From Fictibacillus phosphorivorans (GTDB lineage Bacteria; Bacillota; Bacilli; Bacillales; Fictibacillaceae), in assembly GCF_001619875.1 (NCBI RefSeq), contig NZ_LRFC01000006.1:62001-126000 (forward strand): 64,000 bases of DNA, read 5' to 3'. The notes under the pieces were generated by a model that was not told where the DNA came from, did no database searches, and saw only the letters and a program-made list of their open reading frames with translations. Positions 42,835-50,635 of this stretch are shown here, one piece after another; the stretch's first letter is position 1, and every line of letters begins with the position of its first letter. The translations under genes and the position numbers were made by a program.

Positions 42835-43584
42835 TTATTCGTTATTTGATGTTTCTTCTGTTGTTTCTGTAGCGGAATCTGGTTCAGTATTTACCTCGGA
42901 GTTTGCCTGGGTTTCCTCTGCTGCAACTTCCCCTTCTTCAAAAGGTGGCGAGGGACTGTCCTCAACAAATTTCCACGCGCCATCTTCTTTGGCAATAGTT
43001 GATATGAAATACTCTTCACCGTTTGTAGTGATTACTTTTCTGTAAAAGTGACCTTCTTTTTTCAAACGGCCTAACATTATTTCTGTAAGTACATAACTTT
43101 CGCCCTGGATATTTTTACTTTTGTATAAACCTTGCAAGGAGCCGAGAATCGTAATGGCATCTTCTTTTGAAGGTAATTCTTGTACAGTGGATCTACTGCC
43201 GTACTTTGTTAAGAATTCATAATACTGTTCAGGTGAAATTTGCTGAGTGTAGAATTTATAAAGAACATCTGCTACATATATCGAAAAGTCGCCACTATTT
43301 TCATAAGAGTTTTTCGCTTTTACGTCCCCTACTGGAGTAATTATTTTACCAGTATCTAAATCACTTTCGTTAATCACTTCATCTAGCGGCTTAGCGAGTT
43401 TTTCATATGTCTCATTTTCCTTATCCTTCTTTTCTGCCTTTTTTTCAGCGCTTGCCTTTTTTGCTTGTTCTTTTTCCTTTTGCTTTTCTTCAATTTTCTC
43501 TTGAAAAGCTGTATTGAAACAACCAGTCATAAGTAAAGAGGTTGTAAGGAGTGACAAGATGAGTATTTTACGATGTAATTTCAT
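42835..43584 (-). CDS. Lipoprotein with coiled-coil region
   Basis: 249 residues. Signal peptide with lipobox LLTTSLLMTGC (lipidated Cys near 22), then a Lys/Glu coiled stretch (EKIEEKQKEKEQAKKASAEK), a globular middle part, and an acidic Thr/Glu-rich C-terminal tail. Its ATG overlaps the preceding stop (ATGA), so it is coupled to the LAGLIDADG-like gene. A surface role in mating or exclusion is possible; no family was recognised. Confidence 0.7.
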   Translation of the reverse strand: MKLHRKILILSLLTTSLLMTGCFNTAFQEKIEEKQKEKEQAKKASAEKKAEKKDKENETYEKLAKPLDEVINESDLDTGKIITPVGDVKAKNSYENSGDFSIYVADVLYKFYTQQISPEQYYEFLTKYGSRSTVQELPSKEDAITILGSLQGLYKSKNIQGESYVLTEIMLGRLKKEGHFYRKVITTNGEEYFISTIAKEDGAWKFVEDSPSPPFEEGEVAAEETQANSEVNTEPDSATETTEETSNNE

Positions 43585-44162
43585 ACAGCACCTTCCATCA
43601 TGCTTTTCTTCTCTTTATCGGTTAGATAGTTGAGGAGCTCAACACTATGTATAGCGGAAATGTCGTTCACTGAATTTAAAACGAAAGTTGGAATATCCGT
43701 TATTTTAATGCTATTAGGGCTGGGTATTACAGGAACTTGTAAATGGTGCTCTACACAGTATGAAATAGCCTTAATATGCTCTCTATCTACATTGGTAGGT
43801 ATGGAGATTGTTTCTAGTTTTCTATCTCCGAATAAATTTATACTGATAATGATTGATTGTAAGTTTATTAACTTAGGATCTAATATCATGCTGAATATTT
43901 TCCGGTTATCTTTGTACCACTGTTCTTTTAAGGTATTTAAGGTATTGTGTGAATGGATGGAAAACTGTCCTTTATCGGGTTCAATCGTAACGTGATCTTT
44001 TAGTTTCTTATTTTTGATAATGTCAATTAAATATAAAGTTTTCTTTCTGTCTAAAGGTACCTTTAATACAGGACCAGAAGAATAATTGTCAAACTCTCCT
44101 TCTCCAATAAGCGCTGCTATAGCTAATTCTTTTAAGCCGTTCGTAACTTTTTTATCTTCCAC
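43581..44162 (-). CDS. LAGLIDADG-like fold protein, probably not an active nuclease
   Basis: 193 residues from GTG 44162, with AAGGAGG 10 nt upstream. Residues ~12-22 (AIAALIGEGEFDN) match the first LAGLIDADG helix with Glu at the acidic position. About 90 residues later a second, degenerate motif occurs (SIIISINLFGDRK), followed by TNVDREHIKAISYCVEHHLQ and PNSIKITDIPTFVLNSV, as in the C-terminal half of LAGLIDADG_2 enzymes. It could be a domesticated DNA-binding protein, as WhiA is. It is the first gene of its unit, directly behind a leader terminator. Confidence 0.45.
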   Translation of the reverse strand: MEDKKVTNGLKELAIAALIGEGEFDNYSSGPVLKVPLDRKKTLYLIDIIKNKKLKDHVTIEPDKGQFSIHSHNTLNTLKEQWYKDNRKIFSMILDPKLINLQSIIISINLFGDRKLETISIPTNVDREHIKAISYCVEHHLQVPVIPSPNSIKITDIPTFVLNSVNDISAIHSVELLNYLTDKEKKSMMEGAV

Positions 44163-44187
44163 ATTATTCAAACCTCCTTGTAGACGC

Positions 44188-44249
44188 AAAAAAACCCAAG
44201 AATAAACATATCTACCTACAAAGATATGTTTACACCTGGGTCATTCCCA
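44188..44249 (-). promoter_or_regulatory. Leader terminator/mini-hairpin
   Basis: On the minus strand the 13-mer TGGGAATGACCCA (44237-44249; stem TGGG/CCCA, loop AATGA) overlaps the terminator arm GACCCAGGTGTAAACATATCT (44222-44242), which pairs with 44192-44213 before a 7-T run. AAGGAGG follows within 15 nt. The identical 13-mer occurs at 55668-55680. Confidence 0.85.
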
Positions 44250-44272
44250 CTCGTCATATTTATATGCTTCAA

Positions 44273-44301
44273 ATTATACACTCACCATATTTTTCCTTCA
44301 A
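44273..44301 (-). promoter_or_regulatory. Promoter of the LAGLIDADG-like/lipoprotein unit
   Basis: On the minus strand TTGAAG (44296-44301), 17 nt, TATAAT (44273-44278). The predicted start is about 20 nt before the 13-mer. Confidence 0.65.
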
Positions 44302-45158
44302 GAACTTTTTTGAATGAGCTTACCTTCCAGTAACAATTTTAAATAACTGGAAGCAGAACTTTCTTCTATACCGAGCTCTTGAGCGATTTCTTGTATGGGA
44401 ACCTTTTTTTCATAGAGATTAAATGCATATGCTCTTCTCATGGATACTAAAGTGAGAGGTTGTTTAACCAAATCCTTATAATCCTCGGAGATTGCCCTTA
44501 AATGATTAAGTATGGACATAACTTCAACTGGTCCAAGTGTTTCTGAACCATGCGGTTTTGTTGTAAATACATAATCAGTTTCAGTTAACGCGATACTGTT
44601 ATAATAACCTAAAAATGTAGCTGCTCCACTACCTTCTAGTGTTAGTATTCTGTTATTAAGTTGAATTATGGCAGTGTTTTCATAAATGTTATCTGTAACA
44701 TCACCTTTTTTAAATCTAAAATCAGATGTTTTTAACCCTTTTGAAGCAAGGATAAATACTGCTTTCCTTAATTCAGAATAACCAGGATTATCTAATACTT
44801 TTTCAAGTAATAATTCGATAGTTTCATAAGGTACTTCAATAGATGGCTTATCTTTTACTTTCCATCTTTTAATTTTAACAGCTGGATCAACAGGAACTTT
44901 ATCTCTTTCCCAAAAGTAATGAAACATCGTTTTTATTATAGCCAATTCTTTATTGATTGTTGAAACGCTCTTTTCATTTTCTGATTGATGTTTTAAATAG
45001 CCTTTTATATCACTAGAAGAAATTTGAAACGGTTCCTTATTATCTGGATAAAAAGACTTGATGTAGGCAAAAAATTGGGTAACTACTCTTTCATAACTCC
45101 TTATTGTTTCTGAGCTATATCCCTTTTCTTCTATGTGTTTAATAAATCCATAAGGCAT
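44298..45158 (-). CDS. Degenerate tyrosine recombinase-like protein
   Basis: 286 residues. The N-terminal SAM-like domain is clear (GYSSETIRSYERVVTQFFAY, STINKELAIIKTMFHYFWER), and the C-terminal domain aligns in outline with phage integrases. The catalytic set is eroded: the usual G-x-R is K-G-L-K-T-S-D, the H-x-L-R-H box reads LVSMRRAYAFN, and the LGH box is replaced by LGIEESSAS. It probably binds DNA without recombining it, perhaps as a site-marker or regulator. It has an ordinary ribosome binding site (GAAGGAG) and no leader terminator. Confidence 0.7.
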   Translation of the reverse strand: MPYGFIKHIEEKGYSSETIRSYERVVTQFFAYIKSFYPDNKEPFQISSSDIKGYLKHQSENEKSVSTINKELAIIKTMFHYFWERDKVPVDPAVKIKRWKVKDKPSIEVPYETIELLLEKVLDNPGYSELRKAVFILASKGLKTSDFRFKKGDVTDNIYENTAIIQLNNRILTLEGSGAATFLGYYNSIALTETDYVFTTKPHGSETLGPVEVMSILNHLRAISEDYKDLVKQPLTLVSMRRAYAFNLYEKKVPIQEIAQELGIEESSASSYLKLLLEGKLIQKSS

Positions 45159-45349
45159 TGTGTTTCAACTCCTTCTTAAAACTATTTTTATTCTTATTTT
45201 TCTACTTATTTAATTTATTTTCCTTTATTAATTACGTACGTGGCAATTATATGGTTCATAAAAATGTACATCCGAGTTGTGGCACAACAAAAACAAATGA
45301 AAGTTATGAAGGGTACATCTGTACCCTAATAGATTATAGTTCAAACCAA

Positions 45350-45377
45350 TAAAAAAAGCCCCTTTTAAGGGACTTTT
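45350..45377 (-). terminator. Intrinsic terminator of the small membrane peptide gene
   Basis: On the minus strand AAGTCCCTT / AAGGGGCTT followed by TTTTTTT, starting 5 bp after the stop codon. Confidence 0.75.
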
Positions 45378-45381
45378 GTGA

Positions 45382-45489
45382 TTAATTTGCAATTGTGATC
45401 CCGATGGCAGCAATTAATGCCAGAACGGATAAAGTAACTACAGCATTATTTAACATTGAAACTGTCTTCTCTTTCATTAACAGGAACAT
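45382..45489 (-). CDS. Small hydrophobic peptide (35 aa)
   Basis: GAGGTGGAG precedes ATG 45489. The peptide begins MFLLMKEKTVSMLNNAVVTL and ends SVLALIAAIGITIAN, giving one membrane helix with almost no soluble part. A private terminator follows. Size, hydrophobicity and isolated transcription resemble type I toxin peptides or small membrane regulators; no antisense RNA was identified. The rest of 45159-45570 holds nothing else recognisable. Confidence 0.55.
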   Translation of the reverse strand: MFLLMKEKTVSMLNNAVVTLSVLALIAAIGITIAN

Positions 45490-45570
45490 TTGCTCCACCT
45501 CAATCTCTTAAATTATTTATTTAATACTATATACCATATTTCCATAATTTTCAAACACTTTTTTAAAGAG

Positions 45571-46305
45571 TTATAGATCGTACTGTTTTTTAATTTCACT
45601 TTCAAAATGTTCGTCAATATAATCTCTAATGAAATCTTCTCTTTTTTGAGTATCTTCTTCTGTTCTAAACAGCCCTACTCTCTTAGTTTTTTCGTCAGCA
45701 GGTTTTTGGTTCCACTTTTCTAGGGCTAACTTTTTCAATTTAGTCTCTACTCTTTTGGTGGTCAATGTTTGTTCTAACCTTTCCCTTCTCTCTTGTTCAG
45801 GACTCTTGTTTTCTCTTAGAATTTGTTTAAGGTTAGAAATCTCTTTACTTACTTGTTTAAATTGTTCATTTACTGTATCGCCATCTGTTAGTAGTTTCGT
45901 AGAATTCTCCAGCTGCTGGAATCTATTTTCAAATATCATCAGCAAATTTTCTACTAGCTTTTTATTCGATTCCTCAATTTGTTCAAGTGTAACTTGTGTC
46001 CCCTTCTCGTGGATTGTCGGATAATTATTAGGTTGTTGAGTACGGACACTACTCTTGAAAGTTGAAAATATCTTTCTAATAGCTTGAAATTGTAAACCCT
46101 CTCCTTTTAATTCATCTATCTTATTGAAGTTTTGTATATCCTCTTCTGTATAATATCTGTTTTGATTTGTATCTCTGTTAATTACTAATACATCTTGCAT
46201 TTCTTTTTCCCAGTTTCTAATGGTGTTTGTTGATACTCCTACACGTTCGGCTACTTCTTTGATCGTATAGATTACTTCAGTAGAATTAAAATTTTCTAAT
46301 TCCAT
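45571..46305 (-). CDS. MerR-like regulator with coiled coil (DUF3967-type)
   Basis: 244 residues. Residues 11-75 form a MerR-type HTH (YTIKEVAERVGVSTNTIRNW, NRYYTEEDIQNFNKIDELK). A coiled-coil middle follows (about 115-165, ENRFQQLENSTKLLTDGDTV) and a basic C-terminal region (AEERRERLEQTL-like). Such HTH-coil proteins are frequent on Bacillus plasmids next to segregation and replication loci. The gene is divergent from parM; the 475 bp between them hold a 21-bp inverted repeat and AT-rich repeats that could be its binding sites. Confidence 0.8.
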   Translation of the reverse strand: MELENFNSTEVIYTIKEVAERVGVSTNTIRNWEKEMQDVLVINRDTNQNRYYTEEDIQNFNKIDELKGEGLQFQAIRKIFSTFKSSVRTQQPNNYPTIHEKGTQVTLEQIEESNKKLVENLLMIFENRFQQLENSTKLLTDGDTVNEQFKQVSKEISNLKQILRENKSPEQERRERLEQTLTTKRVETKLKKLALEKWNQKPADEKTKRVGLFRTEEDTQKREDFIRDYIDEHFESEIKKQYDL

Positions 46306-46326
46306 GATTCCACCCTCTCTTTGGGT

Positions 46327-46585
46327 TGAAAGTAACTTGCAACCCCTATTAAATATAAATTATAGACCCCTCCAACGAGTTCTTCAATCTATTACTTTTA
46401 TTTTTTCATTTCCTTATCAATATACTTTCAATCTCTTAAACATACACTTTCAGCATAAGTTATAATAACACCTTCATAACCTTGCAAAATTAATTTCAAT
46501 AAACTGCAATCAAAAATTAGCACCTTGAAGTCTAACTTGCAATACTCTGAAATCGCCCTTTCAGAGGGGTTGCAAGTTACTTTCA
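46327..46585. repeat. Widely spaced perfect 21-bp inverted repeat
   Basis: TGAAAGTAACTTGCAACCCCT (46327-46347) and its exact reverse complement at 46565-46585 lie 217 bp apart, with a further AACTTGCAA copy near 46529-46540. They flank the region between the MerR-like and ParM genes. Confidence 0.85.
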
Positions 46586-46597
46586 TGCTGATTATAA

Positions 46598-46707
46598 ATA
46601 CCAATGGTATACCTTTCATATACCTTTGGTTAATAAAATGTATATGAAAGGTTAATAAATTTATGAATTAATTTCATTTACTTGGTATACCTTTGGTTGG
46701 TAAATGG
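46598..46707. repeat. Repeated TATACCTTTGGTTA motifs upstream of parM (candidate centromere)
   Basis: Several copies of (A/G)TATACCTTTGGTT(A/G) in direct orientation (46600-46635 and 46682-46700) and as TATATGAAAGGTTAATAAA in the opposite orientation (46642-46660). Clustered iterons directly before a parM-type gene are the usual position of parC, the ParR binding site. A related copy is at 50537-50591. Confidence 0.6.
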
Positions 46708-46780
46708 TGGACAACTTTCCAGCTTTACGTTATCATGATTACTAGATTATTAATCTTTAAACTTTAAGGGAGGAACTAAC

Positions 46781-47986
46781 ATGTATTTAAAAGTTGGAAA
46801 TGATAACGGAAATTCTGAACAGGCTATAATTATAAATGGAGATTTATATCGGCAGCCAAATGTAAATGCATTTGTTCAAAGTGTTCCTAGTTCAGATGAT
46901 ACTACGGTTGAAGCATTGATCCCAAACATCATGAACAATTTAGTAGTGAGCATTGAGTCTCCATCTACAAGAATTAGAAGTGGTACATATTATGTTGGTA
47001 AATTTGCCTTAGAAAGCGGGAAAACACTTTCCAAATTTACTGTTGGTATTGATAAAAAACATAATTCTGATTTACCTATTATTAATACCTTAGGAAACAT
47101 TGCAGGATACGCAGTTCTAAAGAGTTTTGAAAAAAACAACACTATTCCAACCGAATTAAAAGTTAAAGTAGACATGACTACAGCACTTCCCATTAATGAC
47201 TGGAATCCTGAAGCATCAAAAATCTTTATTGATCGCTTTAAAAAGGGGAATCATAGAGTATCTGTACATGTAGGCAACATCTCAATACCTGTTACAGTAA
47301 CTTTTGAAGATGTATATGTAATGCCTGAAGGGACACCAGCTGTGTTCGCAATGCAAAAAAACTTTAAAGTTGCCGAAAATGCTTGGCGTAAGGATAAAAT
47401 TTTTGATGATTTTAACAAACTTTACGACGAGAAAATCGATGGTTCCTATTTCAGTGATTTAAAAGTAGCTCACGTTGACATTGGGGATGGAACAACTGAC
47501 TTTGCGATTACAGAAGGACTTAGATTTTTACCAACTTTTAAATTAGGGAAAAATGTAGGGGTAGGACACGCGATTACTGAAGCTATTCCACTTTTCGAGG
47601 ACGCTACCAACTTATCCAATATTGAACGTCAAGAGTATTCTAAATATCTTAAGGATAAGAAACATAAGTACTATAGCGATGCTCAAAGGTTTTTCTTCGA
47701 AGGAAAGGTTAATCAATCATCGGAAATCGTTTCTTACTTGCAGCAACAATTAAACAAGATTAGAAATGAAGTTGATTTAATCCTTGTTTATGGTGGCGGT
47801 AGTATTGCAATGAGAGATGCCTTAGAGGAAAGAATTGCAACTGTAGCAGAGGATGCTCGTACTAAATTATTTTATGTCCCTTCAGATTACGCAGTTACTT
47901 TAAATGCCGAGGGAATGTATCTTTTCGTTACAAGTAAGATCTTTGATAAATACAAGAAACAGCAAAAAGAAAAAGTAACAAACTAA
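46781..47986 (+). CDS. parM: ParM/Alp-like actin-type segregation ATPase
   Basis: 401 residues with GGGAGG before the ATG. The actin-fold nucleotide motifs are visible: phosphate 1 loop VGNDNGNSEQAI, a DIGDGTTDFAI phosphate 2 loop (AHVDIGDGTTDF) and LVYGGGSIAMRDA as the adenosine region. It forms filaments that push plasmid copies apart. Divergence from E. coli ParM is large; it belongs with the Bacillus ParM/AlfA/Alp group. The next gene is the probable adaptor. Repeats upstream are the candidate centromere. Confidence 0.9.
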   Translation: MYLKVGNDNGNSEQAIIINGDLYRQPNVNAFVQSVPSSDDTTVEALIPNIMNNLVVSIESPSTRIRSGTYYVGKFALESGKTLSKFTVGIDKKHNSDLPIINTLGNIAGYAVLKSFEKNNTIPTELKVKVDMTTALPINDWNPEASKIFIDRFKKGNHRVSVHVGNISIPVTVTFEDVYVMPEGTPAVFAMQKNFKVAENAWRKDKIFDDFNKLYDEKIDGSYFSDLKVAHVDIGDGTTDFAITEGLRFLPTFKLGKNVGVGHAITEAIPLFEDATNLSNIERQEYSKYLKDKKHKYYSDAQRFFFEGKVNQSSEIVSYLQQQLNKIRNEVDLILVYGGGSIAMRDALEERIATVAEDARTKLFYVPSDYAVTLNAEGMYLFVTSKIFDKYKKQQKEKVTN

Positions 47987-48005
47987 TTTACAAGGAGTGA
48001 GAAGA

Positions 48006-48476
48006 GTGGCCAGGGGGAAAAAACAGAAGAAAAAGCCAGGCGATATTGTCACATGGAAGTTAAGAGTTGATGAATCTCCAATGATAGTAGAGTGGATCAA
48101 CAATCAAGACAATATTATGGACTCACTTCGTTTTCTTGTAGAAAAGGAAATTTTTGCTAATGGTAACGTAAACTTGCAACTAGTGGTTCCTTCAGTAAGA
48201 CAATTTAACATAGAAGAACAAAGAAGTGAACCTTCAACAATTTATCTAAACAACTATGAAACTCCTACTAAGGTTGAAACGGAAAGACCAAAAGAGCATT
48301 TGAAAGTTGGAGTTGAAACAGATACGGAACAACCACAACAAGTGACTCCTGAAAAAAACAACTTGGTTGTTTCTAAAGAAATAGATAAATCAGAAATACC
48401 TGCAATTGAAGAAGAGAAAACAGAAGAGAAGGAAGCAGAAAAAGGACCTGATTTCGACGATGATTCTTGGATATAG
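48006..48476 (+). CDS. ParR-like segregation adaptor
   Basis: 156 residues from GTG 48006, 8 nt after AAGGAG; an earlier GTG at 47997 overlaps that site. Basic N-terminus (MARGKKQKKKPGDIVTWKLR), then a ribbon-helix-helix-like segment (WKLRVDESPMIVEWINNQDN and IMDSLRFLVEKEIF), and an acidic disordered C-terminal tail (EEEKTEEKEAEKGP). RHH plus flexible tail, 19 bp after parM, is the ParR layout: the RHH binds centromere repeats and the tail caps the filament. Confidence 0.78.
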   Translation: MARGKKQKKKPGDIVTWKLRVDESPMIVEWINNQDNIMDSLRFLVEKEIFANGNVNLQLVVPSVRQFNIEEQRSEPSTIYLNNYETPTKVETERPKEHLKVGVETDTEQPQQVTPEKNNLVVSKEIDKSEIPAIEEEKTEEKEAEKGPDFDDDSWI

Positions 48477-48477
48477 C

Positions 48478-48502
48478 AAAGCCCTCATTTTTGAGGGTTT
48501 TT
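48478..48502 (+). terminator. Intrinsic terminator of parM-parR
   Basis: GCCCTCA / TGAGGGT stem followed by TTTTTATTTTT. Nothing recognisable follows until about 48768. Confidence 0.8.
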
Positions 48503-48767
48503 ATTTTTGCATGCTTGTAAGGAGTCGGACTATAATTGTTCAAATTACCCAAATTAGCAGCCTAGACTAGTTAAATGAAGAACATAATTCGCACACATTT
48601 CTTTTGTCACGCCTCGAATTTACTTTCAATTGACCTGTCATTATTAGCAAAAAAGGATTTAAAAGCGATTAAATCGAATATTTAATAAGATTAAAAACGG
48701 GCGTCCTTATTACACAAACGAGCAGGGTTGTGGAATAATAGTTGTCCAAAGAAGGGCGAGAGTATTA

Positions 48768-49135
48768 ATGAATAGAATAATAAAGAAAAACGTTTTTACA
48801 TAACTGGAAGTGAAATAAAACGTTTAATCAGTTCTAATGAAGGATGTATTGCTACTGATAGAATTACAGTAGATGGTTGTAAAGTAGGATTTATGTATAG
48901 GGAAGAACCATATCAAAATGGTAATCCAGATAGTGGTTGGAGGTTTATGGCTGGAGATGAGGATGATGAATATATGAATAATGCTGCTAACCATTCCGTT
49001 TATCAAGTGAATACGATTTGTAATTATGATTCAGAAATCATACCTCTTCTTAACTCAGAACCAGGAATTGCATACATTCGTGATGAAAATGGTAGATTCA
49101 TTCGTGATGAAGAATGGGAGACACCTAAAGACTAA
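48768..49135 (+). pseudogene. DUF2185 protein, N-terminally frameshifted
   Basis: Residues from 48893 read MYREEPYQNGNPDSGWRFMA, GDEDDEYMNNAANHSVYQVN, NYDSEIIPLLNSEPGIAY: the conserved core of DUF2185 (linked to immunity-type proteins). The same frame upstream to 48776 encodes the expected N-terminal part (FYITGSEIKRLISSNEGCIA) but has no start codon. ATG 48768 is one base out of frame; adding one A after ATGAATAGA would restore a continuous gene. So it is a single-base frameshift, either natural or a sequencing error. Confidence 0.7.
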
Positions 49136-49194
49136 ATTTGTTTATTGGAAAAAATATATATAATTACCTAAATAGCTTTTAAAGGGTGGTCTAT

Positions 49195-49587
49195 GTGGAT
49201 CGAAGATTAGTATCAATGGCATTAACGACATTAATTGTAATAATCTTTATGTTAGTAAGTGATTTTATGAATTCAAATTTAGAAATAAATAACTTTTTCT
49301 CATATCTTTTTTCCTTTGAAACTCTGTTTTTAATATTAACGTTTGGAACCTTATTCTTTATTTTGTTAATCCCGGCAGCATATCTAATCGAAGACAATTT
49401 AAAGATTAAACAAACCCTTTCTCAAATAGGTCTTTATCTTGTAATAGGTGGATTAATTTCACCCGTAATCACTTTCCTTCTTAAACGTGAATATACATTA
49501 AATTTACACCTTAGTTTAAGCATAACGGGCGCATTTCTTTTATTTGGATTAATACAAAACGTTAAAGTAACTAACCATAATAGATAA
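49195..49587 (+). CDS. Small polytopic membrane protein
   Basis: 130 residues from GTG 49195 (AAGGGTGG upstream). Four hydrophobic segments at about residues 7-25, 40-62, 78-98 and 105-122. No family was recognised. It stands between two damaged or unknown accessory genes and has its own terminator. Confidence 0.6.
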   Translation: MDRRLVSMALTTLIVIIFMLVSDFMNSNLEINNFFSYLFSFETLFLILTFGTLFFILLIPAAYLIEDNLKIKQTLSQIGLYLVIGGLISPVITFLLKREYTLNLHLSLSITGAFLLFGLIQNVKVTNHNR

Positions 49588-49594
49588 CAATGTT

Positions 49595-49625
49595 AAACCC
49601 TTGAATTAAATTCATTCAGGGGTTT
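49595..49625 (+). terminator. Intrinsic terminator
   Basis: AAACCC-TTGAAT / ATTCA-GGGGTTT stem-loop after the membrane protein gene. Confidence 0.6.
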
Positions 49626-49633
49626 AAATGTAA

Positions 49634-49807
49634 GCTCTAACTGTAAGTGAGGATGACAATCACGAAAGTTTAAAAGAAATTAGTGATGGATTAACGGGAG
49701 AACTACAAAAGATGGTTGGATCTCCCGTTATAGTAGCAAAGCTAAATAATAAGGGTGCATTTCTTCAGGAAGGAGAAGTGCACTTTGTTATTGAATTGAG
49801 GAGATAG
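49634..49807 (+). pseudogene. 3' fragment of an unknown gene
   Basis: A 57-residue open frame without a start codon, ending VAKLNNKGAFLQEGEVHFVI. Upstream it is cut by a stop at 49631-49633. It looks like the end of a larger gene removed by deletion. The family was not recognised. Confidence 0.4.
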
Positions 49808-49835
49808 GGTAGTGAAATGATAAGGAGTTGTATAA

Positions 49836-50354
49836 ATGATTAACAAAGCTGAAATAAAGGCAGCTCCACTTTCAGGAGAATACAAAGAAAGGATTTATGA
49901 TATTTCTAGTCCCTGGAATTCCCAGGATTGGACATGGGTCAAATTCGAAAATAACGATTATACTCAATGGTTTGGACATTTTCGAGGTTCACCTCGTGCT
50001 GTTTCTGTATCCCATAAACATAATAAAGTATTAGTCCTTACTTCAGATTATTTATTTCTACTTGATCGGTTGAACGGAGAAATGATTGAATATGAATCAC
50101 AGCCGCAATATCAAAGTTTAACTATATCGCCATTAGGCGATTTTATTATTGCTGATTATTACAATATTGAAATTATAGAATCTTCATTAGCAAATAAACA
50201 GCTGATAGAAAGTCCTATTCAAATGGATTTTATTACATTTCAAGGGTGGCACAAAAATTTGCTTTTGATTATATGTGAAGAATTTCTAAATTCTTTGGAC
50301 AACCAAATGAAATTAGAATTAAATGTTGAGACTATGAAATTAAGTTTAAAGTAA
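49836..50354 (+). CDS. Unknown accessory protein, beta-rich
   Basis: 172 residues with AAGGAG 8 nt before ATG. Aromatic N-terminal part (SSPWNSQDWTWVKFENND, YTQWFGHFRGSPRAVSVSHK) and alternating strands (KVLVLTSDYLFLLDRLNGEM, DFIIADYYNIEIIESS) suggest a small beta-propeller-like or immunity-type fold. No signal peptide. It follows the gene fragment, so it may be a left-over immunity gene of a toxin cassette; this is inference. Confidence 0.6.
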   Translation: MINKAEIKAAPLSGEYKERIYDISSPWNSQDWTWVKFENNDYTQWFGHFRGSPRAVSVSHKHNKVLVLTSDYLFLLDRLNGEMIEYESQPQYQSLTISPLGDFIIADYYNIEIIESSLANKQLIESPIQMDFITFQGWHKNLLLIICEEFLNSLDNQMKLELNVETMKLSLK

Positions 50355-50427
50355 TATTAAAAAGACAATATTGCAGAAATGAGTTATTCCCGGTGCGATT
50401 CCCTCTAATTAAATTCAATATGAAAAT

Positions 50428-50460
50428 GTAAAAGCACTGCGATTTTTGCAGTGCTTTTAC
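50428..50460. terminator. Bidirectional terminator
   Basis: GTAAAAGCACTGC / GCAGTGCTTTTAC, a perfect 13-bp stem with short loop. Confidence 0.85.
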
Positions 50461-50536
50461 GATTGCGATTTAATAAGCGATTCTCTATGTTATTTCATTT
50501 TGTTTTTCAAAGGAGAAACTGAATAATTTTATAATC

Positions 50537-50591
50537 AAAGGTATATAAAAGGTTGACCAATTATTTACCTTTAATATACCTTTTGTTAACC
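50537..50591. repeat. Inverted repeat related to the parM-upstream motifs
   Basis: AAAGGTATATAAAAGGTT (50537-50554) and ACCTTTAATATACCTTTT (50567-50584) are near-perfect inverted copies, followed by GTTAACC. The TATACCTTT-GTTAA core is the same as in 46598-46707. Confidence 0.6.
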
Positions 50592-50615
50592 ACAAAAAAA
50601 TAAACTGGGGAACTA

Positions 50616-50635
50616 GGAAAAGTGGAAAAGTGACC
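50616..50635. repeat. Dispersed 20-bp motif, GGAAAAGTGGAAAAGTGACC
   Basis: Reverse complement matches 17009-17028 at 19 of 20 positions. It consists of tandem GGAAAAGT units. Confidence 0.5.
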
